A stretch of 64,000 bases of DNA, taken from Bacillota bacterium. Lineage in GTDB: Bacteria; Bacillota; UBA4882; UBA8346. This document shows positions 54,309-60,503 of the stretch, in pieces (positions within the stretch are counted from its first letter, which is position 1; every line of letters begins with the position of its first letter). The stretch covers positions 1 through 64,000 of the forward strand of contig JAFABB010000026.1 of assembly GCA_023426245.1 (NCBI GenBank), in the 5' to 3' direction. The notes beneath the pieces are model-generated. The model was given only the letters and a program-made list of their open reading frames with translations. It did no database searches and was not told where the DNA came from. The position numbers and the translations under genes are program-made.

Positions 54309-55016
54309 CTACTGAATTAATTCACGTAATTCCTGGGAAGCATCTAATAACATTTTTGCATATTCAAGGATTTTTGATTCAGTAAAACGTAATGAAGGCC
54401 CGGAAATACTCACCGAAGCAACAGTATCACCTTTTATGTTTTTAATTGGCATGGCAATACATTTTATGCCATATTCATGTTCCATGTTGTCGACAGCATA
54501 ACCCTGAATTTTAATTTTAAGAAGTTCGTCCCGCAATTGCTGGGGTTCAATGATTGTATTCGGGGTATAAGGGATTAATTTCTCTGCTAAAATTGTTTCA
54601 ATCTTATCTGCGGAAAGATTCGCCAAAATTGCTTTCCCAACGCCTGTACAATAAAGAGGAGCTTTGATTCCGATTATGGAACGTCCAGGGGTAATTCCAA
54701 CCGGATAAATCGCATCGATATAAATAATTTCACCGTCAAAGATTGTAGCTAAATAAACCGATTCCCGGCTGAAATTGCTGAACTTCTCCAAATAGGGGTG
54801 AACGATTCTCCGAACATCATGGGATATATAAAGGTTATTGCTAAGTTGGAGAATTTTGATACCTAATTTGTATTTGTTGGTAGCTGGGTTTTTTTCTAAA
54901 AAGCCAGCTTGCTCAAAAGTTGAAACAATGTTATGAACCGTACTTTTTAACATACCCGACAAATCGCTTAATTCGCTGATACCGCGTTCAGGATGTTCAT
55001 TGGTGAAGTAGTCCAA
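54309..55016 (-). CDS. IclR family transcriptional regulator; start disrupted
   Basis: 235 residues from TTG 55016. The winged helix-turn-helix (ISELSDLSGMLKSTVHNIVS) and the ligand-binding IclR domain (from about residue 75, with GKAILANLS and GYAVDNMEHEYGIKCIAMPI) are complete except for the first helix. Upstream the frame stays open for 16 more codons, KITEPKVKSLYKAVKLLDYF, which is exactly the missing N-terminal helix, but it then meets TGA with no standard start. Removing one base from the five-T run at 55061-55065 would join an ATG at 55068 to this frame. So either a sequence error, a natural frameshift or a non-standard start is present. It is the likely repressor or activator of the cluster. 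Confidence 0.88.
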   Translation of the reverse strand: MDYFTNEHPERGISELSDLSGMLKSTVHNIVSTFEQAGFLEKNPATNKYKLGIKILQLSNNLYISHDVRRIVHPYLEKFSNFSRESVYLATIFDGEIIYIDAIYPVGITPGRSIIGIKAPLYCTGVGKAILANLSADKIETILAEKLIPYTPNTIIEPQQLRDELLKIKIQGYAVDNMEHEYGIKCIAMPIKNIKGDTVASVSISGPSLRFTESKILEYAKMLLDASQELRELIQ

Positions 55017-55074
55017 TAATTTAACAGCTTTATAAAGAGATTTAACCTTTGGCTCGGTGATTTTTCATCCCATC

Positions 55075-55099
55075 TTTCATCAATAATGAACGGCGTTCT
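55075..55099. promoter_or_regulatory. Composite operator upstream of iclR
   Basis: TTTCA, 7 bases, then TGAACGGCGTTC, matching the aldolase operator in sequence and spacing. It lies just downstream of the iclR promoter (55119-55147), the place for autoregulation. Confidence 0.75.
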
Positions 55100-55118
55100 A
55101 AATTAACCTATTAAAAAC

Positions 55119-55147
55119 ATTATAAAATATTCCAAACAGATTGTCAA
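55119..55147 (-). promoter_or_regulatory. Promoter of iclR
   Basis: On the minus strand: TTGACA (55147-55142), 17 bases, TATAAT (55124-55119). A perfect consensus sigma-A promoter. Confidence 0.88.
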
Positions 55148-55235
55148 AGTGTTTCTTAAAAGAAAGTTTATGCCTTCAGAACAAATTTCCATTTTTTATG
55201 GAGAAAGAGTTGGGAGAAAATCGCTAAACTCCTTA

Positions 55236-55264
55236 TTGACAACCATTTTCAACGGTGATATATT
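55236..55264 (+). promoter_or_regulatory. Promoter of the MutS2-like operon
   Basis: TTGACA (55236-55241), 17 bases, TATATT (55259-55264). It is divergent from the iclR promoter and gives a leader of about 330 bases before the MutS2-like gene. Confidence 0.85.
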
Positions 55265-55292
55265 AATTTTATAATGAGGAAGGTGAAGTTTG

Positions 55293-55328
55293 ATGTCGGC
55301 TTTGTCTGTTAGGGTAGGTTTCAACTAA
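55293..55328 (+). CDS. Leader peptide 1, 11 residues
   Basis: MSALSVRVGFN, preceded by GAGGAAGGTG. It starts about 22 bases after the predicted transcript start. Short leader frames in front of attenuators serve as translation sensors in inducible ribosome-protection and rRNA methylase genes. The stalling ligand, if any, is unknown. Confidence 0.6.
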   Translation: MSALSVRVGFN

Positions 55329-55337
55329 ATATCGTTA

Positions 55338-55391
55338 TGAAGGGCCCTCAACGAAAACGGGATGAGTCCTGTTTGTTGTGTTGCCTTTAAA
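55338..55391 (+). CDS. Leader peptide 2, 17 residues
   Basis: MKGPQRKRDESCLLCCL; begins 9 bases after the stop of leader 1 and has only a weak site (AGGTTT), so it may depend on coupled translation. Its coding sequence overlaps the CAAC...GTTG hairpin at 55349-55378. Its stop is 4 bases before the antiterminator strand CATACCT (55396-55402), so a ribosome at its end would affect folding of the terminator. Confidence 0.45.
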
Positions 55392-55395
55392 AAAA

Positions 55396-55464
55396 CATAC
55401 CTAACAGATTGCTTATTATAGATTTTGAATCGATGCGTGGCAAGGTATGCTTGCCACTTTTTTT
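55396..55464 (+). promoter_or_regulatory. Attenuator: terminator 1 with antiterminator strand
   Basis: GTGGCAAG (55437-55444), loop GTATG, CTTGCCAC (55450-55457), then seven T: a strong intrinsic terminator inside the leader. CATACCT (55396-55402) is complementary to AGGTATG (55443-55449), which covers its loop and part of its 5' arm, so the two folds exclude each other. Confidence 0.75.
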
Positions 55465-55472
55465 GTTGTCTG

Positions 55473-55577
55473 GTAGAGCGTATCGCAAATAGATGGCAAT
55501 TAGAATACGTTCTACTAATTTTCGCCCGCGGAGCATTCTGCACTTTTACAGGTGTGGTATGTTTTGCGGGCTTTTTT
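55473..55577 (+). terminator. Second leader helix and terminator 2
   Basis: GTAGAGCGTAT (55473-55483) pairs with ATACGTTCTAC (55505-55515). It is followed by a terminator: GCCCGC (55524-55529) with GCGGGC (55566-55571) and six T. The ribosome site of the MutS2-like gene begins about 12 bases later. Two terminators in series suggest tight control. Confidence 0.75.
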
Positions 55578-55603
55578 ATTATATTTCAAAGGAGATGGCT
55601 AAA

Positions 55604-57544
55604 ATGAACAGTTATAGAGCGCTGGAGTTTGATAAAATACTTGAGCAACTTGCGGATAATGCATTGTCGGATATTGTAAAAGCCCGCTGCCTCGCGTTGG
55701 TTCCGTCATTAAAGGAGGAGGAAGTAAAGAGGCGGATGGATGAAACAACACAAGCAAAAAGAATTCTTGAAAAGATCGGAACACCGCCGCTTCCGTCAAT
55801 GGTTGAGCTTCAGAAAGTCATTGGCCTGATTGCCCTGGATGCGGTACTGGCGCCCGAGCAGATTGCACACATCTTGTCCTTTCTTGTATCTTGCAGAAGG
55901 ATAAAGGCTTACCTCAAGAAAGCTGAGGCAACCAATACCAACATCGCCTGGTACGGAGGAACCATTGACCCATTACCTGAACTTGAAAATGAAATCGACC
56001 GTTGCATTCGCAACGGGGGCGTGGATGATAAAGCATCAGCCCGGCTTGCTGATATTCGACGCCAAATTCGAATTTCCACAGATCAGATGAAAGCGAAACT
56101 GGATGTGCTGTTGAGAAAAAATAAAGACTGGTTTTCGGAGAGTTTTGTTTCGATCCGAAACGGCCGCTATACTTTACCGGTCAAACGCGAGCGCAAAAAA
56201 GACGTAATCGGTTCAGTGATTGACCAGTCTCAAACCGGGGCGACGTACTTTATTGAGCCGGCATCCGTAGGTAGACTGCAGGAGGAACTCTCCATTCTAC
56301 AAGTGGAAGAAGACAGCGAAGTCAGGCGGATCCTTCATTCCTTAACGGCTTTAATCGGCGATCACCTTTCGGCTATCAAACTTAACATCGAGACCATGGA
56401 AGTGCTGGACTTTATTTTTGCAAAGGGTAAGCTTAGTTTGGCCATGAAAGCATCGCCCGTCACTATCAATACCGGACAGGAAATTCGTATTTTAGGCGCC
56501 AGGCACCCTTTAATTAATCCGGATACCGCTGTGCCTTTAAACTTTGAAGCCGGCTGTAAAATAAATGGGGTAATTATAACCGGCCCTAATACCGGCGGTA
56601 AAACTGTTGCTTTAAAATGCGTGGGGATTCTATCCCTTATGGTACAAAGCGGATTGCATGTTCCGGCGGATGAAAACAGCATTTTTTGTATGCGAAATTT
56701 CGTGCTGTCGGATATCGGCGACGGGCAAAGCATCACTGAAAATTTGTCTACCTTTTCATCTCACCTAAAGAATATTATTGAAATTTTAAAGCAGGCCAAT
56801 AATGAATCCCTGGTGCTTCTCGACGAACTGGGTTCCGGAACCGACCCGGTCGAAGGGATGGGGCTGGCAATCGCGATTTTGGATGAGCTTTCCGCAAAAC
56901 AGTGCTTGTTCATTGTGACAACCCATTATCCGGAAATCAAAGAATATGCGGCAAATCGGCCGGGTCTTATTAATGCCCGTATGGCTTTTGATAAAGAGAG
57001 CCTTTTGCCGCTTTACCGACTTGAAATTGGGGAGGCTGGCGAAAGCTGCGCTTTTTATATCGCTGAAAGGCTGGGTATGCCCCAACATCTGCTGAAACGG
57101 GCTCACCAAGCCGCCTATGGAAATTCAACGGAACAGCATCAGACTGTAAAACAGCAGGACAATGCTGTTTCCGATAAGGCCCGTCCAAACGCCGCTCTTA
57201 TACCGCAGATTGTCAAAGAAAAGGCCGAGCAGCAGCAAACACACTCTCGTATTGAGAAGTTCAATATCGGAGACAGCGTATTGGTTTATCCTCAAAGAGA
57301 AATCGGTATCGTCTATGCCCGTTCCAATGAAAAAGGGGAAATTGGCGTTCAAGTCAAGGGAGAGAAAAAGCGGATTAACCACAAACGTTTAAAATTAAAA
57401 GTGCCCGCCAGTCAGTTATATCCCGACAATTATGATTTTTCCATCATTTTTGACAGCGTGGCCAATCGGAAAGCCCGCCATCTGATGGAGAAACGGCATG
57501 TCGAGGGTAATGTGATTATCAGGAAGGAAGAGGATGGAAAATGA
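55604..57544 (+). CDS. MutS2-like ATPase lacking the Smr domain
   Basis: 646 residues from ATG 55604, 9 bases after AAAGGAG; an ATG at 55595 touches the site. MutS core and clamp helices are followed by the ATPase: Walker A GPNTGGKT (327-334), Walker B LVLLDELGSGTDP (about 403-415), STFSSH signature and the TTHYPEIK switch. A KOW-like domain (FNIGDSVLVYPQ...INHKRLKLKV) follows at about 575-615. The C-terminal Smr nuclease domain of MutS2 (usual total about 780) is absent. In Bacillus, MutS2 splits collided ribosomes through its ATPase and KOW parts (established); a role here in ribosome rescue is inference but fits the attenuated leader. It overlaps the acetyltransferase gene by four bases. 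Confidence 0.9.
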   Translation: MNSYRALEFDKILEQLADNALSDIVKARCLALVPSLKEEEVKRRMDETTQAKRILEKIGTPPLPSMVELQKVIGLIALDAVLAPEQIAHILSFLVSCRRIKAYLKKAEATNTNIAWYGGTIDPLPELENEIDRCIRNGGVDDKASARLADIRRQIRISTDQMKAKLDVLLRKNKDWFSESFVSIRNGRYTLPVKRERKKDVIGSVIDQSQTGATYFIEPASVGRLQEELSILQVEEDSEVRRILHSLTALIGDHLSAIKLNIETMEVLDFIFAKGKLSLAMKASPVTINTGQEIRILGARHPLINPDTAVPLNFEAGCKINGVIITGPNTGGKTVALKCVGILSLMVQSGLHVPADENSIFCMRNFVLSDIGDGQSITENLSTFSSHLKNIIEILKQANNESLVLLDELGSGTDPVEGMGLAIAILDELSAKQCLFIVTTHYPEIKEYAANRPGLINARMAFDKESLLPLYRLEIGEAGESCAFYIAERLGMPQHLLKRAHQAAYGNSTEQHQTVKQQDNAVSDKARPNAALIPQIVKEKAEQQQTHSRIEKFNIGDSVLVYPQREIGIVYARSNEKGEIGVQVKGEKKRINHKRLKLKVPASQLYPDNYDFSIIFDSVANRKARHLMEKRHVEGNVIIRKEEDGK

Positions 57545-58164
57545 ATATCATCATTCGCCTGGAAAATGAAAACGATTACCGGGAAGTAGAAAATTTGACC
57601 CGGGAAGCTTTTTGGGATCTCTATCATCCTGGATGTAGTGAGCACTTGATTGTCCATAAAATACGGGGGTGTTCCTCTTTTCTCCCTGAACTGGATTTTG
57701 TGGCGGTCCAAGATCATCCACGCTCAAGTGCGCGAATTGCCGGGAATATCATCTACTCCAAATCCAAAGTGGTGGACAAAGAAGGAGGGGAACATGAAGT
57801 GATAACTTTCGGCCCAATAAGCGTTTTACCATCTTTTCAAAGGCAAGGAATCGGATCCAAGTTGATTGCCCTTACAAAAGGGATGGCCCGGAAAATGGGG
57901 TACAAAGCCATCGTCATCTTTGGAAATCCTGCCTACTATCGCCGGTTTGGTTTTGAGAATGCGGCAAACTTTGGAATCAGCACTGCCGAAGAAGGAAATT
58001 TTGAAGAATTCATGGTGTTGGAACTCTATCCGGGCAGTTTGCAAGGAATAAGCGGAAAGTATTATGCCGATCCGGTCTTTGAAGTCAATCAAGGAGAATT
58101 GGAAATTTTAGAAAGACAATTTCCCTACAAAGAAAAACACATCACCGATAAACAATTGAAATAA
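57541..58164 (+). CDS. GNAT family N-acetyltransferase
   Basis: 207 residues. Acetyl-CoA-binding motif A is ISVLPSFQRQGIGSKLIALT (about residue 95-115), followed by the YKAIVIFGNPAYYRRFGFENA stretch characteristic of a YhbS-like subgroup. It acetylates an amine on an unknown small molecule or protein. Its ATG overlaps the MutS2-like stop (ATGA), so the two are translationally coupled and share the attenuated leader. That makes a joint function in stress or drug response a fair guess, not a demonstrated one. Confidence 0.9.
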   Translation: MNIIIRLENENDYREVENLTREAFWDLYHPGCSEHLIVHKIRGCSSFLPELDFVAVQDHPRSSARIAGNIIYSKSKVVDKEGGEHEVITFGPISVLPSFQRQGIGSKLIALTKGMARKMGYKAIVIFGNPAYYRRFGFENAANFGISTAEEGNFEEFMVLELYPGSLQGISGKYYADPVFEVNQGELEILERQFPYKEKHITDKQLK

Positions 58165-58267
58165 ACCTTTTTCAATGGGTGTCAATCTTCGGAGATATCG
58201 ATTTCCTGAAACAAGTTATAAGATTGCTCCTTGGTGAGAAACTATTTGGATAAGGGGGAGTGGCAAA

Positions 58268-60127
58268 TTGACAGAAAAAACATTGGATGCGGTTCAACTC
58301 ACAGATTTATGCAAGCGGCAATTTTTTAAATCCCCAATCGCCTGGGAGGATCAGGTCTTATATTTTTTATTGCTGGATCGATTTTCCGACGGCAAAGAGG
58401 ATGGTTACCGGGATAATCAAGGAAACCGGGTTGCTGGCTCAACACCGATGTTCCGTGGGGAGGACAATGATAATGCTGTCGGCAACGAGGAAGACGCTAA
58501 ACGCTGGCGTGAAGCCGGTTCGAAATGGACCGGTGGAAAGCTGAAGGGGCTGACCAGTAAGATTGGCTATTTAAAACGGATGGGGGTGACCGCTATTTGG
58601 ATTAGCCCCATTTTTAAGCAAGTAGCTCTTAAAGATACCTATCATGGGTATGGAATTCAAAACTTCATCGAAGTTGATCCCCATTTTGGCACGAAGGAAG
58701 ATTTGCGGGAACTGGTTCAAACCGCACACCAAAACGGTCTTTATGTGATTCTTGACATTATCCTGAACCATTGCGGGGATGTCTTTGAATACCGGCCGGA
58801 AGCTTGCGGTCTCACGGGCGGAGGGTGTTGGCCTTACTGGAACGGGAATATTTTCGACGTTCAGGGCTTTAACAATGCCCAGGGAAAACCGGTACTGGAA
58901 TTTAAGCCGGTTACTTTAGAACATGAAACAGAGGCCTGGCCGGATGGAGCGGTTTGGCCTAGAGAATTTCAGCAGCCGGAATTTTTTACCCGGAAAGGGG
59001 CTATCCGGGATTGGGATCATTACCCGGAATATCTGGAAGGGGATTTTTTTGAACTCAAGGATTTGATGTTGGGGAAGGGTGATGCCGATCACTACCAACC
59101 CTTTCCGGCATTGAAGGCGTTGGTGGATGTCTACAAATATTGGATTGCCTATGCCGACCTGGATGGTTTCCGTATTGACACGGTCAAACATATGGATCCC
59201 GGCGCTGCCCGCTTTTTTGCCCGGGCGATTCATGAATTTGCCCAAGTTATCGGCAAGGATAATTTTTACTTAATCGGTGAAATTACCGGCGGTCGGCAAC
59301 ACGCCTTCTATATTATGGAGATTACAGGCGTTGATGCGGCCTTGGGCATTGCCGATGTCCCGGATAAATTGGAATATATGGTCAAAGGCCGCAGCAATCC
59401 TGATGAATATTTCTGCCTCTTCCGGAATTCATTGCTGGTGGATAAGGAGTCTCATACTTGGTTCAATAATAAGGTGGTCACAATGTTCGATGACCATGAC
59501 CAGGTAAGACGGGGTAATTGTAAAGCACGCTTCTGCGCGGATGAGGATGGCGGAAAACAGGTACTCAACGCTTTGGCCTTAGATGTGACTACGATGGGGA
59601 TACCTTGTATTTATTATGGAAGTGAGCAAAGTTTTGACGGTCAGGGGGATAGTGACCGTTATATCCGGGAGACGATGTTTGGTGGTGAGTTTGGAGCTTT
59701 TCGCAGCAGGAATAGACATTTTTTTAATGAAGATAATCTTGTTTATCAGGAATTGGCAAAAATTTTGCAAATTCGGAAGGAACGGGTAACCTTGCGGAGA
59801 GGTCGTCAGTATATACGACAGATATCCGGTGACGGGATCCATTTCGGACTGCCCTGCATGATTGGGAATCGAATCCGGTCAATTGTTCCCTGGTCCAGAG
59901 TATTTGATGGCCAAGAGATTTTAGTGCTCATTAACACGGATTGCCAAAGTCCGGCCTCGGCTTGGGTTACGATTGATGATAGCTTGCACCAGGCGGGGGA
60001 GAAAATGAAATGCATTTACTCCTCCCAGGATAAAAGCAAAATCGGAAGTGAAGTTGTTATCGAGGAACGGAACGGTAAAGCGGTAAAGATTACCGCCCCA
60101 CCATGTGAGTTCGCGATTTACGAGTAA
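58268..60127 (+). CDS. Alpha-amylase family (GH13) glycoside hydrolase
   Basis: 619 residues from TTG 58268, with GGGGGAG upstream. The GH13 conserved regions are all present: DIILNHCGD (163-171), GFRIDTVKH with nucleophile D304, GEI with acid E338 and the fourth region FDDHD with D411 (usually NHD). No signal peptide, so it is likely cytoplasmic, acting on maltodextrin or glycogen-like substrates. The second half of the barrel has an inserted region around residues 190-290, which the simple amylases lack. C-terminal beta domain 520-619. It follows the GNAT gene by about 100 bases and probably has its own transcription unit. Confidence 0.92.
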   Translation: MTEKTLDAVQLTDLCKRQFFKSPIAWEDQVLYFLLLDRFSDGKEDGYRDNQGNRVAGSTPMFRGEDNDNAVGNEEDAKRWREAGSKWTGGKLKGLTSKIGYLKRMGVTAIWISPIFKQVALKDTYHGYGIQNFIEVDPHFGTKEDLRELVQTAHQNGLYVILDIILNHCGDVFEYRPEACGLTGGGCWPYWNGNIFDVQGFNNAQGKPVLEFKPVTLEHETEAWPDGAVWPREFQQPEFFTRKGAIRDWDHYPEYLEGDFFELKDLMLGKGDADHYQPFPALKALVDVYKYWIAYADLDGFRIDTVKHMDPGAARFFARAIHEFAQVIGKDNFYLIGEITGGRQHAFYIMEITGVDAALGIADVPDKLEYMVKGRSNPDEYFCLFRNSLLVDKESHTWFNNKVVTMFDDHDQVRRGNCKARFCADEDGGKQVLNALALDVTTMGIPCIYYGSEQSFDGQGDSDRYIRETMFGGEFGAFRSRNRHFFNEDNLVYQELAKILQIRKERVTLRRGRQYIRQISGDGIHFGLPCMIGNRIRSIVPWSRVFDGQEILVLINTDCQSPASAWVTIDDSLHQAGEKMKCIYSSQDKSKIGSEVVIEERNGKAVKITAPPCEFAIYE

Positions 60128-60503
60128 GGTGGAGAGCTCCGGACGACTTAGGCAATTACCCGGACCATTTGGGAGATTAACCAAGTGGGTAGGAACGTTT
60201 CCTAAAATGATCGGGAAGACTTTTTCAGTGACCCGATCGATCTTCCAGGTTTAGGAGAATGGGATAAAATAATTTACATTATTTCAAACAAACGGCCTGT
60301 TATCATTTTGATAATGGGTTGTTGATTTTATGGGCTGGCTTACTTTTTCTTGTGAGAGATTGTAGTGGTTTTGAATGCTATTGTATCCCGTGAATCAAAA
60401 ATTAAATGATAATGTTTCTTTCCTCTTAACTTTCCACCAATTACCTTGTAAAAGAACATATGTTCGTGATATAATGGATCGAATTCTAAACGGAGGATTT
60501 TCC
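60128..60503. other. Intergenic region before uvrA
   Basis: No gene in 376 bases. GATCGGG (60210) and CCCGATC (60234) form a hairpin that may end the GH13 transcript. The 3' part holds the uvrA promoter and SOS box, listed separately. Confidence 0.6.
60446..60475 (+). promoter_or_regulatory. uvrA promoter with SOS box between -35 and -10
   Basis: The SOS box is AGAACATATGTTCG at 60453-60466 (one mismatch to CGAAC-RNRY-GTTCG). It lies between TTGTAA (60446-60451) and TATAAT (60470-60475). LexA binding here would occlude the promoter. Together with the box at 46251 it puts uvrA and uvrB in one SOS regulon although they are 12 kb apart. Confidence 0.88.

Noticed and set aside
55425..55607. Cysteine-rich 60-codon frame upstream of the MutS2-like gene
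   Set aside because: Spans both leader terminators and has no ribosome site; explained by structured leader RNA.
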